This document shows, in pieces, positions 27,889-37,585 of a stretch of DNA of 64,000 nucleotides. Location: positions 1 through 64,000 of the forward strand of contig NZ_JARACP010000014.1 in the NCBI RefSeq assembly GCF_028765545.1, read 5' to 3'. Made by a program: the position numbers and the translations under genes. This stretch comes from Aliivibrio sp. S4MY1. GTDB taxonomy: Bacteria; Pseudomonadota; Gammaproteobacteria; Enterobacterales; Vibrionaceae. How positions within the stretch are numbered: the first letter of the stretch is position 1; each line of letters starts with the position of its first letter. The notes below the pieces were generated by a model that saw only the letters and a list, made by a program, of their open reading frames with translations, did not search any database and was not told the origin of the DNA.

Positions 27889-28581
27889 CTAGAAATCAAA
27901 TGATAAACCACCGAACCAACCATCAACCATTACGTTTGCTTGGTTGCTATCAAAGTCGTCAAAGTAACCAAATTCATGGTCCATTACGCGATAACCTACT
28001 TTGATTTCTAGATCGACCGCATCAACAGGAAAAATGTATTTAACCCCAGCTTGACCATCCATTGTACGAGTACCGCTGCCACTACCAAAATCATACTGAC
28101 CAAAAATGTGGAAATGCGTATCGGGAATATGCAGTGACGCATCGGCGTACATGTTCATTGCTGTTTCACTAAAGCTTTGATCTGCTCGACCTCCAGTGAT
28201 TGAGCCACCTTTATTGAATTCGCCATTAGCAAACTGTGTCAGTGTTAAACCCACATCAAACTGAAGACCATTAGTGTCTAATAATTTATAGTAACCAGTG
28301 TAGTCAATTTGATCATACTCAAAACGATCAGACCTTACTGGGGTATAACGAACTTTAACATTTGGCACATAAGCAAATGGGTGCTCAAAAGCGATTGAGA
28401 ACGCTTGCGATGCATCAACATCATTTTTACGAACAGCATCATCTTTAGATCCCACTTTTGCATCAGGGAACCACGCATCAATTTCAACTTTAGTGGTAAA
28501 TTCCTTCTCTGTTGAATGTGCTGGCACTGCCAATACTAAGGCAGCTGAAGCAACAACAGCGGTAAGGGATAGTTTGTTCAT
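27889..28581 (-). CDS. TIGR04219 family outer-membrane beta-barrel protein
   Basis: 230 residues with a signal peptide (about 23 residues, ending PAHS) and a small barrel of about ten strands ending in the C-terminal aromatic FDF typical of outer-membrane proteins. Family landmarks are DAWFPDAKVG near the mature N-terminus and ...FGQYDFGSGSGT.... Function is unknown; likely a small porin-like or structural protein. Single gene with its own terminator. Confidence 0.82.
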   Translation of the reverse strand: MNKLSLTAVVASAALVLAVPAHSTEKEFTTKVEIDAWFPDAKVGSKDDAVRKNDVDASQAFSIAFEHPFAYVPNVKVRYTPVRSDRFEYDQIDYTGYYKLLDTNGLQFDVGLTLTQFANGEFNKGGSITGGRADQSFSETAMNMYADASLHIPDTHFHIFGQYDFGSGSGTRTMDGQAGVKYIFPVDAVDLEIKVGYRVMDHEFGYFDDFDSNQANVMVDGWFGGLSFDF

Positions 28582-28699
28582 GCGTAGTCTCCATTTGCGA
28601 CGCTATTTGTTTCATATGCGGTAATAATAAACGATCTGGTTTATTTATGTACTTTCTTTTTATTTCTATTTAATGCAATTTTACTAAAGTAAAAAAAGC

Positions 28700-29686
28700 T
28701 TAAACATCTAACTCTTTTGGAATTTTAGCTAGCGCAGCTTCAACCACTTCAATACCTGAACCTGGTTTATGGGCATTTTCACTAATGTAGCGACGCCATT
28801 GACGAGCACCTGGCATACTTTGGAATAAACCAAGCATATGACGAGTAATATGACCAAGGTGTGCACCATTTTCTAATTGGCGCTCAATATATGGGTACAT
28901 TGCCTCTACAATTTCACGACGCTTTTTAATTGGTTTATCACTACCAAAAAGTTGTTGATCAACTTCTGCTAATAAATAAGGGCTCTGATACGCTTCACGA
29001 CCAATCATCACGCCATCTAGATGTGCTAAATGCTCTTTTGCTTCCGCTAATGTTTTAATGCCACCATTGACTGCAATCACTAACTGAGGAAAATCTTTCT
29101 TAATTTGATATGCGCGAGGGTAATCTAACGGTGGAATTTCACGGTTTTCTTTCGGGCTTAATCCACTTAACCACGCTTTACGAGCATGAATAGTAAATTG
29201 ATCACAACCACCCTTCTCATGAACCGTTGAAACGAATTTAGTTAAAAACTCATAGCTATCTTGGTCATCAATACCAATACGGGTTTTTACCGTTACAGGA
29301 ATATCAACAACCGCTTTCATCTCAGCGACACATTCGGCAACTAGATCTGGCTCACCCATTAAACAAGCACCAAAACGACCATTCTGAACTCGGTCTGATG
29401 GACAACCTACATTAAGGTTAACTTCATCATAGCCACGCTCGGCAGCTAATTTTGCGCAATGAACTAAATCTTTAACGTTCGAACCACCTAGCTGCAATGC
29501 AACCGGATGCTCTTCTTCGTTATATGCAAGAAAATCACCTTTACCATGGATGATAGCGCCAGTCGTCACCATTTCTGTATATAAAAGCGCATGCTCAGAT
29601 AATTGACGATGAAAATAACGGCAGTGACGGTCTGTCCAATCAAGCATAGGGGCAACGGAAAAGCGTTGTAGTGGGTAAGAGCTCAT
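28700..29686 (-). CDS. dusA: tRNA-dihydrouridine(20/20a) synthase DusA
   Basis: 328-residue FMN-dependent enzyme that reduces U20/U20a in tRNA D-loops. FMN-binding TIM barrel with [12 protein letters not shown] at the start, the catalytic-cysteine motif [19 protein letters not shown], and ...[10 protein letters not shown].... Close to E. coli DusA over its whole length. Divergent from zur, a neighbour also in E. coli. Confidence 0.95.
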   Translation of the reverse strand: MSSYPLQRFSVAPMLDWTDRHCRYFHRQLSEHALLYTEMVTTGAIIHGKGDFLAYNEEEHPVALQLGGSNVKDLVHCAKLAAERGYDEVNLNVGCPSDRVQNGRFGACLMGEPDLVAECVAEMKAVVDIPVTVKTRIGIDDQDSYEFLTKFVSTVHEKGGCDQFTIHARKAWLSGLSPKENREIPPLDYPRAYQIKKDFPQLVIAVNGGIKTLAEAKEHLAHLDGVMIGREAYQSPYLLAEVDQQLFGSDKPIKKRREIVEAMYPYIERQLENGAHLGHITRHMLGLFQSMPGARQWRRYISENAHKPGSGIEVVEAALAKIPKELDV

Positions 29687-29865
29687 AAATAAATTCGTTC
29701 AGTGATCAATGCCGCAATTCTAACATGATCAGAATAGAAACAGCCAACCTATTACCACGATAATGATGCTCATAAATAAAATGACATTCTGAAAAATAGT
29801 CAATAAAATAACCGATAACTTATGATAAACTCACTAATCTGTTCAGAAAATAAGACACATAATCC

Positions 29866-30315
29866 TTGAATCGTACGCAAAAACAAAAAGTTGAGCTCTT
29901 GTGCCAACAACGTGGGGTAAGACTCACACCACAGCGATTAACAGTTTTAGAGCTGATTGTCTCTCACCAGGGGGCAATAAGTGCTTATGATCTTTTAGAG
30001 CAATTAAAGAAAATAGAACCCCAAGCAAAACCACCCACTATTTATCGTGCTTTAGATTTTTTAGTGACCCAAGGTTTTGTTCATAAGGTCGAATCAATAA
30101 ATAGTTATATTTCTTGTTGTGTTATTGGCGAACACGCTCATTTTTCACAACTATTTATCTGTCGCACTTGCGATGACGTTGTTGAGTTCCATGATATTAA
30201 AATAACAGAGCAGCTAACAAAGCACGCTGAACAAATTGGCTTTTCTGTCGAAAACCATATTGTTGAAACCCATGGTACTTGCAAAGCTTGTTTAAGTAAC
30301 AATAATAAAAATTAA
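29866..30315 (+). CDS. zur: Zinc uptake regulator Zur (Fur family)
   Basis: 149-residue zinc-sensing repressor. N-terminal winged helix with RLTPQRL and the near-invariant QAKPPTIYRALDFL recognition segment. The C-terminal zinc-binding part carries CRTC and CKAC pairs for structural zinc. The frame opens with TTG at 29866; no ATG fits, and the N-terminus (MNRTQKQKVELLCQQRGVRL) matches Zur proteins. Likely target within the window is the operator at 7571. The following cheX gene is only 19 bp away. Confidence 0.9.
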   Translation: MNRTQKQKVELLCQQRGVRLTPQRLTVLELIVSHQGAISAYDLLEQLKKIEPQAKPPTIYRALDFLVTQGFVHKVESINSYISCCVIGEHAHFSQLFICRTCDDVVEFHDIKITEQLTKHAEQIGFSVENHIVETHGTCKACLSNNNKN

Positions 30316-30334
30316 TTAAAGGACATTACCTACC

Positions 30335-30796
30335 ATGCGCGCTGAATTTGTAAACCCATTCTTAGCTTCACTGATGAATGTACTTAAAACGATGGCTTCA
30401 ATGGATTTAAAACCACAAAAGCCCCGTATTAAAAAAGATGAAATTGCTCGTGGTGATGTTTCAGGTTTAATAGGCATGGTTGCTCCACAAAGTAAGGGCT
30501 CAATGTCGATTACTTTTGATGAGCAGCTTGCTCTGCAAATCATGCAAAATATGTTAGGTGAGCGTCCAAATAGCATCAATGAAGAAGTAACGGATATGGT
30601 AGGTGAAATCACCAATATGGTTACTGGTGGTGCAAAACATATTCTTTCTGAAAGTGGTTTTGAATTTAGCATGGCAACGCCTATGGTTGTTTCTGGTAAG
30701 GGCCATACGATTACTCATAAATGCGATGGTGCGATTATTATCATGCCATTTACTTCAGAATGGGGTAATGCGTTTATTGAAATCTGTTTTGAGTAA
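30335..30796 (+). CDS. cheX: Chemotaxis phosphatase CheX
   Basis: 153-residue CheC/FliY/CheX-family protein that removes phosphate from CheY-P. The catalytic ExxN motif is Glu91-x-x-Asn94 in DMVGEITNMVTGGAK. AAGGA lies upstream of the ATG. It follows zur at 19 bp, so the two may share a transcript, although they have no obvious functional link. A 15-copy heptamer array starts 2 bases after its stop, within its predicted 3' untranslated region. Confidence 0.85.
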   Translation: MRAEFVNPFLASLMNVLKTMASMDLKPQKPRIKKDEIARGDVSGLIGMVAPQSKGSMSITFDEQLALQIMQNMLGERPNSINEEVTDMVGEITNMVTGGAKHILSESGFEFSMATPMVVSGKGHTITHKCDGAIIIMPFTSEWGNAFIEICFE

Positions 30797-30797
30797 C

Positions 30798-30905
30798 AGA
30801 GACTAGAGACTAGAGACTAGAGACTAGAGACTAGAGACTAGAGACTAGAGACTAGAGACTAGAGACTAGAGACTAGAGACTAGAGACTAGAGACTAGAGA
30901 CTAGA
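30798..30905. repeat. Tandem heptamer array (AGAGACT)x15
   Basis: Fifteen perfect copies of the 7-mer AGAGACT (30798-30902) plus a 3-base remnant. The array begins 2 bases after the cheX stop and ends 8 bases before the terminator stem. Perfect identity of all copies points to recent slippage-driven expansion. Related words occur in the palindromic element at 55735-55920. Confidence 0.97.
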
Positions 30906-30912
30906 ATGATAG

Positions 30913-30941
30913 AGGTTGATATTTAGGTATCAACCTTTTTT
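30913..30941 (+). terminator. cheX terminator
   Basis: 9-bp stem (30913-30921 with 30928-30936), 6-nt loop and T-run, placed after the heptamer array. Its stem word GGTTGATA is also that of the leuD terminator. Confidence 0.88.
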
Positions 30942-30954
30942 ATTGCCTGTAATA

Positions 30955-30988
30955 TCTAAAAAAAAGAGCCGACCGAAGTCAGCTCTTT
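30955..30988 (-). terminator. pgi terminator
   Basis: 7-bp outer stem (30963-30969 with 30982-30988), one mismatch and a 3-bp inner stem; on the minus strand a run of eight Ts follows. It lies 24 bp downstream of the pgi stop. Confidence 0.85.
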
Positions 30989-31011
30989 CAATAACACATC
31001 AACAAATATAA

Positions 31012-32664
31012 TTAAGCTTTAAGCGCTTTAAATGCGTTAATTAATCCGTTAGTTGAACTGTCGTGAGACGTTACGGCTTTATCATCTGCTAACTCAGGAA
31101 GAATTTGGTTAGCTAGTTGCTTACCAAGTTCTACACCCCATTGGTCAAAGCTGAAGATATTCCAAATCACGCCTTGTACGAAGATTTTGTGCTCGTACAT
31201 TGCAATCAAGTTACCTAGAGTTTTAGGCGTTACTTGCTTAACAAGAATTGAGTTTGTTGGGCGATTGCCTTCAAACACCTTAAATGCCACTAACTCTGCC
31301 ATTTCTGCTTCAGTTTTACCTGCTGCTGCAAATTCTGCACGAACAGTCTCTTCTGTTTTACCAAAAGCCAATGCTTCTGTTTGAGCAAAGAAGTTAGACA
31401 TCAGCTTCTGATGATGATCACCCACTTGGTTGTGGCTGATTGCAGGCGCAATAAAATCACAAGGGATTAATTTTGTACCTTGGTGAATCAATTGGTAGAA
31501 CGCGTGTTGACCATTTGTACCTGGTTCACCCCAAATGATTGGACCCGTTTGATAATCAACAGGGTTACCGTTACGGTCTACACATTTACCATTTGATTCC
31601 ATGTTGCCTTGTTGGAAGTACGCAGCAAAACGATGTAGATATTGATCGTATGGAAGAATTGATTCTGACTCAGCACCGTGGAAGTTGTTATACCATAGGC
31701 CGATCAGTGCCAAAATAACTGGTACGTTATTTTTCAGATCCGTATTAGCGAAATGGTTATCCACTTCATGAGCACCTTCAAGAAGCTCAACAAAGTTATC
31801 AAAACCAACCGCTAGTGCAATTGAAAGACCGATTGCTGACCATAGTGAATAACGACCACCAACCCAATCCCAGAATTCAAACATGTTGTCAGTATCAATA
31901 CCAAACTCAGAAACAGACTGTGCATTTGTTGATAGTGCAGCAAAGTGCTTAGCAACATGTGCTTGATCGCCAGCTTCAGCAAGGAACCAATCACGAGCAC
32001 TGTGTGCATTTGTCATTGTTTCTTGTGTTGTGAATGTTTTAGATGCGATTAAGAATAACGTAGTTTCAGGGTTTAATGGCTTCAATGTTTCAACGATATG
32101 AGTGCCATCAACGTTTGAAACAAAGTGCATGTTTAAACGAGTCTTGTATGGTGCTAACGCTTCAGAAACCATGTAAGGGCCAAGATCTGAACCACCGATA
32201 CCGATGTTTACGATATCCGTAATTTCTTTACCAGTGTAACCTTTCCACTCACCAGAAATTAGACGTTCTGTGAAGCCTTTCATTTTTTCTAATACTGCAT
32301 TTACTGCAGGCATTACATCTTCACCATCAACCATAATTGGCGTGTTGCTACGGTTACGAAGTGCAATATGTAAAACTGAACGGTCTTCTGTTTTGTTGAT
32401 TTTCTCACCGTTAAACATCGCTTTCATTGCTGAAGACAACTCTGTTTGCTCTGCTAATGCGAACAATTTTTCCATTGTTTCTTCGGTAACTAAGTTTTTA
32501 GAGAAATCCACTAGAATATCTTGGCCAAACGTCGTTGAAAATTTATCAAAACGTTGTGCATCTGCAGCGAATAATTCAGATAGGCTAAAATCTTGTGCTG
32601 TTTCAAAGTGTGCAGTTAAGTCTGCCCAAGCTTGAGTTTCTGTTGGGTTGATGTTTTTTAACAT
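31012..32664 (-). CDS. pgi: Glucose-6-phosphate isomerase
   Basis: 550-residue glycolytic enzyme interconverting glucose-6-phosphate and fructose-6-phosphate. Sugar-isomerase (SIS) domains with [20 protein letters not shown] near residue 150, the signature [15 protein letters not shown], and the C-terminal [13 protein letters not shown] segment. Length is that of the family. The 238-bp region upstream (32665-32902) holds its promoter; no obvious operator seen. Confidence 0.97.
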   Translation of the reverse strand: MLKNINPTETQAWADLTAHFETAQDFSLSELFAADAQRFDKFSTTFGQDILVDFSKNLVTEETMEKLFALAEQTELSSAMKAMFNGEKINKTEDRSVLHIALRNRSNTPIMVDGEDVMPAVNAVLEKMKGFTERLISGEWKGYTGKEITDIVNIGIGGSDLGPYMVSEALAPYKTRLNMHFVSNVDGTHIVETLKPLNPETTLFLIASKTFTTQETMTNAHSARDWFLAEAGDQAHVAKHFAALSTNAQSVSEFGIDTDNMFEFWDWVGGRYSLWSAIGLSIALAVGFDNFVELLEGAHEVDNHFANTDLKNNVPVILALIGLWYNNFHGAESESILPYDQYLHRFAAYFQQGNMESNGKCVDRNGNPVDYQTGPIIWGEPGTNGQHAFYQLIHQGTKLIPCDFIAPAISHNQVGDHHQKLMSNFFAQTEALAFGKTEETVRAEFAAAGKTEAEMAELVAFKVFEGNRPTNSILVKQVTPKTLGNLIAMYEHKIFVQGVIWNIFSFDQWGVELGKQLANQILPELADDKAVTSHDSSTNGLINAFKALKA

Positions 32665-32902
32665 GGTAAAAATATCCCGTGTAATATACTTAATGGTTCA
32701 AAAAAAAATTAATGAACGCCCCGTTTATACGAATCTAAAATTTGATGCTCGGTATTATTTAGTGAACTTTATATTTAGGTATTATGACCAAAACTACGCT
32801 CACCCTTTTTGAGTTAGGTCACATTAAAACTTCTAGTAGTAAACATTATCTCTATCAAAACTACTGAACACTAGTGTTGAGATCATTTTTCTTACTAAAA
32901 TA

Positions 32903-34126
32903 TTAAAATGGTTGGTTGATCATCACTCTAAATAAACCTTCTTCACTGCCTTTTGACATCTCAGTTCGAACAACAATACCTTCAACTTGAAAGCGTATTG
33001 CTCCGCCTGCACTCCACTTCATGTCTTCATGTAGTGTTGAAAGTGAGAATTCATCTGCTACTCGACCTGCATCAACAAAAATAACCCATTGCCACCAAGG
33101 TACATCATAAAGATTAAAGATAGGCCAATCTTCTAGCGGTTGCCAATCAGGCATCACTCGATATTCTGCAGAATAATGAATAGCTGAACGACCATGGAAA
33201 CGCCCACTGCTGTAGCTCCTTAATCGATATAAACCACCAAGCTTTATGCCAGCGTATTCAGGAGGTTGATGTGCTCCACCTTGCCAACTCGGTGTATCAG
33301 CAATATAGAAATCTAATGCCAATACTTGCTTATTAATAATCTCACCGAGATTACCTAGATCAAAAAAGGCGCTTTGTTGGAACTCCCATGTCCACCACTC
33401 TTCTTGTTCACCCGTTTGTGGAGAATAGGTAAAATCCAATTCAGTACGTGAACCATGGGTAGTATTTCTTACGCTATTTCGATTGTCCCAATCAAAATTA
33501 ACTTTCATGCCCCAATTAGAGTAAGGCTCATTCCAATTTGCAACATCTGCTAATTTTCGAGAGTAATAAAAAGGGCTAAACTCAATACTCGACACACCAC
33601 TTTCTAATGGGTTAAATCCTTTTATTTTTCTTTCAGGAAGATAGGCCGCTCTCGCTCCAATCGTTTTTGCATTACCAATAGGTAAAATATAATTAGCCGT
33701 TAAATGGTATTGTGCTTCGATGCTGTCGGTAAACACTTCGTCATTCACATTGGAGTTATTACTACCGGCAGAGCCTAGGTGATAATCCATCTCTTTGAAA
33801 TTAGCATTATACGCATTAGCCCCGACTAACCATGAATGACCGACTTGAAAATTATTTGCAGACAAGTACGTCATATAAGAGCCTTTACTTGAATAAAGTC
33901 CCGCTGCAAATAATGTCGCTTGAGGTTGGCTGACTCCTTTCATTACCGCGGCAGCGCCTATGGTAGTCCCCAAGCTTTCAGACGAAAATAGAAAAGGAAC
34001 CGCTGAAGTTTCTGGTAATGATGTCGGCCAAATACCTTCTTTGGCAAACGCATCACTCAAAAAAGAAAAAGGCATAATAAGAAAAAGCGCTAAACCAGTA
34101 GCGCTTTTGAATGGAAATGAATTCAA
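32903..34126 (-). CDS. Omp85/D15-like outer-membrane barrel without POTRA domains
   Basis: 407 residues. A signal peptide of about 28 residues (ends DAFA) is followed directly by a barrel-like region: no 70- to 80-residue POTRA repeats fit. C-terminal half includes LGGLYRLRSYSSGRFHGRSAIHYSAEYRV, which resembles the Omp85 lid-loop strand (V/LRGY/F replaced by LRSY), and the protein ends in Phe. Resembles BamA/TamA-family surface-antigen proteins of the short type. Located 10 bp after alr and in the same direction, so probably co-transcribed with dnaB-alr. Role unknown. Confidence 0.75.
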   Translation of the reverse strand: MNSFPFKSATGLALFLIMPFSFLSDAFAKEGIWPTSLPETSAVPFLFSSESLGTTIGAAAVMKGVSQPQATLFAAGLYSSKGSYMTYLSANNFQVGHSWLVGANAYNANFKEMDYHLGSAGSNNSNVNDEVFTDSIEAQYHLTANYILPIGNAKTIGARAAYLPERKIKGFNPLESGVSSIEFSPFYYSRKLADVANWNEPYSNWGMKVNFDWDNRNSVRNTTHGSRTELDFTYSPQTGEQEEWWTWEFQQSAFFDLGNLGEIINKQVLALDFYIADTPSWQGGAHQPPEYAGIKLGGLYRLRSYSSGRFHGRSAIHYSAEYRVMPDWQPLEDWPIFNLYDVPWWQWVIFVDAGRVADEFSLSTLHEDMKWSAGGAIRFQVEGIVVRTEMSKGSEEGLFRVMINQPF

Positions 34127-34136
34127 AGTAATCTCA

Positions 34137-35219
34137 TTAAATATATTGCATCTGTACTCGTGATGTTAGTTTAGTCACTAACTCATAAGCAATGGTTCCT
34201 ATGTGCTCTGCAACTTCTTCTGCAGGGAGATCTCGTCCCCACAAAATAGCTTCATCACCCACTTTATCTTGAGCATCAGGACCAAGATCAACAGTAAGCA
34301 TATCCATAGATACTCGGCCTGCAATCGAGACTTTGCGCCCATTAACTAAAACAGGTGTACCGTTAGGTGCTGCAATAGGGTAACCATCACCATAGCCAAT
34401 CGCAATAACCCCAATTTTGGTATCACGTTCGCTGGTCCACATTGCTCCATAGCCAACACTTTCACCTGCTTTTACATCACGAACAGCGATTAAATGAGAG
34501 GTAAGGGTCATGGTAGGCAAATAACCTAGCTTTTGTGCTGACTGATTCGCAAATGGTGAAACGCCATACATAATAATACCAGGTCTAACCCAATCTAATT
34601 GGCTATCAGGCCATGCTAATAACCCTGCGGACGCCGCCAGAGAGCGCTCACCTTGGCAACCATCAGTTAATGACATAAAGGTATCTATTTGCTTATTGGT
34701 TGTCGGATTATCTAACTCATCAGCACAACCAAAATGACTCATATAACGCAGTGGCTTCGCGACATTTTTACATGCGTGCAAACGATCTACGTATTCTTGA
34801 TACTCTTCAGGGCGAATACCTAAACGATGCATTCCTGAATCCACTTTAAGCCAAACAACAACTGGGCCCTCAAGCTCTGCACCTTCTAATGCTTCTAATT
34901 GCTCTTTACAATGTACCGCGGTCTGAATGTTATTTGTAACCAAAATAGGTAAATCACAAGCGGAATAAAAACCTTCGAGTAATAATACTTGCTTAACGAT
35001 ACCACCAGCGCGAAGTTGTAATGCTTCTTCTATACGAGCCACGCCAAACGCATCAGCACCTTGCGCCCCTTTTGCTATATTCAGTAGCCCATGGCCATAA
35101 CCATTTGCTTTAACAACAGCAAGAAGCTTACTGTTTGGCGCTTGTTGTTTAATCTTTTGCAAATTATGCGCTAACGCTGACATATCAACTTGGGCAGCCG
35201 CCGCTTTCATGTAGCTCAT
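34137..35219 (-). CDS. alr: Alanine racemase
   Basis: 360-residue PLP enzyme making D-alanine for peptidoglycan. The PLP-binding lysine is in [10 protein letters not shown] (about residue 38). The second catalytic residue, a tyrosine, is in SVGYGAMW. Ends in the usual [10 protein letters not shown]-like tail. Nine bases separate it from dnaB upstream, as in many vibrios and enterobacteria. Confidence 0.95.
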   Translation of the reverse strand: MSYMKAAAAQVDMSALAHNLQKIKQQAPNSKLLAVVKANGYGHGLLNIAKGAQGADAFGVARIEEALQLRAGGIVKQVLLLEGFYSACDLPILVTNNIQTAVHCKEQLEALEGAELEGPVVVWLKVDSGMHRLGIRPEEYQEYVDRLHACKNVAKPLRYMSHFGCADELDNPTTNKQIDTFMSLTDGCQGERSLAASAGLLAWPDSQLDWVRPGIIMYGVSPFANQSAQKLGYLPTMTLTSHLIAVRDVKAGESVGYGAMWTSERDTKIGVIAIGYGDGYPIAAPNGTPVLVNGRKVSIAGRVSMDMLTVDLGPDAQDKVGDEAILWGRDLPAEEVAEHIGTIAYELVTKLTSRVQMQYI

Positions 35220-35228
35220 ATTATTGCC

Positions 35229-36626
35229 TTATTCATCATCAAACGCAGGGCCTGCGTAGTTATCAAAACGAGAGAATTGCCCTTGGAATGTAAGACTTAC
35301 CGAGCCGATAGGACCGTTACGTTGTTTACCCAAAATAATTTCTGCGATGCCTTTACGATTACTCTCAGGGTTATAAACCTCATCACGGTAAATAAACATG
35401 ATTAAATCGGCATCTTGCTCGATCGCTCCCGATTCACGAAGATCCGAGTTAATTGGACGCTTATCGGCACGTTGCTCTAGGGAACGGTTCAACTGAGATA
35501 GAGCGACAACAGGAACATTCAACTCTTTGGCTAATGCTTTTAATGAGCGTGAAATTTCAGAGATTTCTAACGTACGGTTATCTTGTAAACCTGGAACTCG
35601 CATTAACTGAAGATAATCGACCATAATCATACTTAACCCGCCCGCTTCACGTGCAACACGACGCGCGCGAGAACGAAGCTCAGTTGGTGTTAAGCCTGAG
35701 CTATCATCTATGTACATGTTTTTCTTTTGAGTCAAAATACCCATAGTAGACGAAATGCGCGCCCAATCTTCATCGTCTAATTGACCGGTACGAATTTTAG
35801 TTTGGTCAACACGAGAAAGTGACGCTAACATACGCATCATCAGCTGTTCTGCTGGCATCTCTAGTGAGAAAATAAGGACGGGTTTGTCTTGGTCCATTGC
35901 GGCGTTTTCACACAAGTTCATCGCAAAGGTAGTTTTACCCATCGATGGACGAGCAGCAACAATGATTAAATCAGAACCTTGTAAGCCTGCGGTTTTCTTA
36001 TTGAGATCAGTAAACCCCGTCGATACCCCTGTCACACCATCTTGCGGGCTTTGATATAAGATCTCGATACGCTCTAAGGTTCTCTCTAAAATTGAATCGA
36101 CATTTTGAGGGCCTTCATTTTCAGTAGTACGCTCTTCTGCAATGGCAAAGACTTTACTCTCTGCCATGTCGAGTAAATCTTCTGATGTTCGACCTTGTGG
36201 ATCATAACCTGCATCTGCAATTTCATTTGCAACACCAATAAGGTTACGTACCATTGCACGCTCACGCACGATATCTGCATAAGCATTAATGTTTGCAGCA
36301 CTTGGGGTATTTTTAGCTAAATCCGCCAGATACGCAAAACCGCCAACAGAATCTAATTTCTCATGACGTTCAAGGTGCTCAGATAAGGTAATTAAATCCA
36401 AAGGCATACTATTTTCTAGGATGGATTTAACTGACTCAAAGATAAGTCGATGCGGTCGGCTATAAAAATCTCCTGCCACCACTTTTTCTGCAACGGTATC
36501 CCAACGCTCATTATCAAGTAACAAACCACCAAGGACAGATTGCTCTGCCTCCAATGAATGCGGCGGTACTTTTAACGCGTCTACTTGTGCGTCTGGTTTG
36601 CGGTTTTGATTTCGATTATCAGCCAT
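35229..36626 (-). CDS. dnaB: Replicative DNA helicase DnaB
   Basis: 465-residue hexameric helicase of the replication fork. N-terminal DnaB_N domain (PPHSLEAEQSVLGGLL) and C-terminal RecA-like ATPase with Walker A ARPSMGKTTFAMN (about residue 230), H2 MIMVDYLQLM and arginine-finger part SDLRESGAIEQDADLIMF. No intein. First gene of dnaB-alr-barrel, divergent from the DUF481 gene. Confidence 0.97.
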   Translation of the reverse strand: MADNRNQNRKPDAQVDALKVPPHSLEAEQSVLGGLLLDNERWDTVAEKVVAGDFYSRPHRLIFESVKSILENSMPLDLITLSEHLERHEKLDSVGGFAYLADLAKNTPSAANINAYADIVRERAMVRNLIGVANEIADAGYDPQGRTSEDLLDMAESKVFAIAEERTTENEGPQNVDSILERTLERIEILYQSPQDGVTGVSTGFTDLNKKTAGLQGSDLIIVAARPSMGKTTFAMNLCENAAMDQDKPVLIFSLEMPAEQLMMRMLASLSRVDQTKIRTGQLDDEDWARISSTMGILTQKKNMYIDDSSGLTPTELRSRARRVAREAGGLSMIMVDYLQLMRVPGLQDNRTLEISEISRSLKALAKELNVPVVALSQLNRSLEQRADKRPINSDLRESGAIEQDADLIMFIYRDEVYNPESNRKGIAEIILGKQRNGPIGSVSLTFQGQFSRFDNYAGPAFDDE

Positions 36627-36732
36627 TACTACTTTTCACCATCCTAAATTTAGCTCTACATTATAACCAAAAGAAACATGGATGAAATAACAATCCTTCT
36701 CTAGCAACCTTACCATTCGCAAAATAAAGATT

Positions 36733-36760
36733 TTGACTCAAATTTAACTATTTGAATCAA
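36733..36760. promoter_or_regulatory. Operator-like inverted repeat upstream of DUF481 gene
   Basis: 11-bp arms TTGACTCAAAT (36733-36743) and ATTTGAATCAA (36750-36760), one mismatch, 6-nt spacer. A -10-like TATACT follows at 36770-36775. The shape suggests a dimeric regulator site; the regulator is unknown. Confidence 0.5.
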
Positions 36761-36809
36761 GAAAACACCTATACTATCTGACCTCTTTTATTCTTTTTGA
36801 GATTGATGC

Positions 36810-37574
36810 GTGTTAAAAAAAGTGTTTCTAACTGGGCTTATTACTATAAGTGCATCAGTGCATGCTAGTGAGCTCGATACTGAAGACACGGATACGTCGC
36901 CCCCATCACCGTGGGAAAGCCAAGTAGAGTTTGGTTACCAATCAAATACTGGTAACAGCGACTCTCAATCACTCAATAGTCGATTTGAGGGCAGCTACAC
37001 ATCTGGACAGCACCGTCATACTGGTGAAATAAAATATTACTTATCAGAAAAAGACGGTGAAGCCGATAAAGATCAACTAAGCATTAATTTACAAAGTGAT
37101 TATAAGATCAGTCCTGATTACTACTTATATGCCAACTTTAAAGGGCTAAACACAAAATACAGCGCCTACTTTAACGACTATACTTTTTCTGGTGGTTTGG
37201 GTTATCAGATCAGTAATACAGAGAAATTATTATTAGAATTAGAAGTGGGTCCCGGTTTTCGTTACCAAAACCCTAACTTAGATGAAATTGATGATGATGA
37301 TTTAATTTTGCCTGAAACCGTCCAAGAACCTATTGTTCGTACCAACGTTAATATGTCTTGGAAAGCGCTCGATAACTTAACCTTAGCGGGTGAAGTTACC
37401 ATTACCGCAGGTCATAGTAATACTCGTGTCGATTCTGAAGTCAGCGTTACGAATAACATTACTGAAGAAATCGCCCTAAAAATTGCACAATCACAAGAGT
37501 ATCTTGATCGTGTTCCCCCTGGGCTAAGTCAAACCGACTCTGTTTTTTCAATTAACTTATTGTTTTCATTTTAG
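36810..37574 (+). CDS. DUF481 family outer-membrane protein (YdiY-like)
   Basis: 254 residues. GTG start at 36810; the ATG four bases upstream is out of frame. Signal peptide of about 19 residues (ends SVHA), then a short acidic linker and a salt-stress-type barrel (DUF481) with SQVEFGYQSNTGNSDSQSLN and a C-terminal SINLLFSF ending in Phe. The E. coli relative YdiY is 252 residues. Function unknown. Convergent with the RND gene, 11 bp apart. Confidence 0.82.
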   Translation: MLKKVFLTGLITISASVHASELDTEDTDTSPPSPWESQVEFGYQSNTGNSDSQSLNSRFEGSYTSGQHRHTGEIKYYLSEKDGEADKDQLSINLQSDYKISPDYYLYANFKGLNTKYSAYFNDYTFSGGLGYQISNTEKLLLELEVGPGFRYQNPNLDEIDDDDLILPETVQEPIVRTNVNMSWKALDNLTLAGEVTITAGHSNTRVDSEVSVTNNITEEIALKIAQSQEYLDRVPPGLSQTDSVFSINLLFSF

Positions 37575-37585
37575 ACTCTTCCAGT

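Noticed and set aside
30798-30905. CRISPR array or coding repeat
   Set aside because: Units are 7 bp with no spacers and lie after the cheX stop, so it is a microsatellite.
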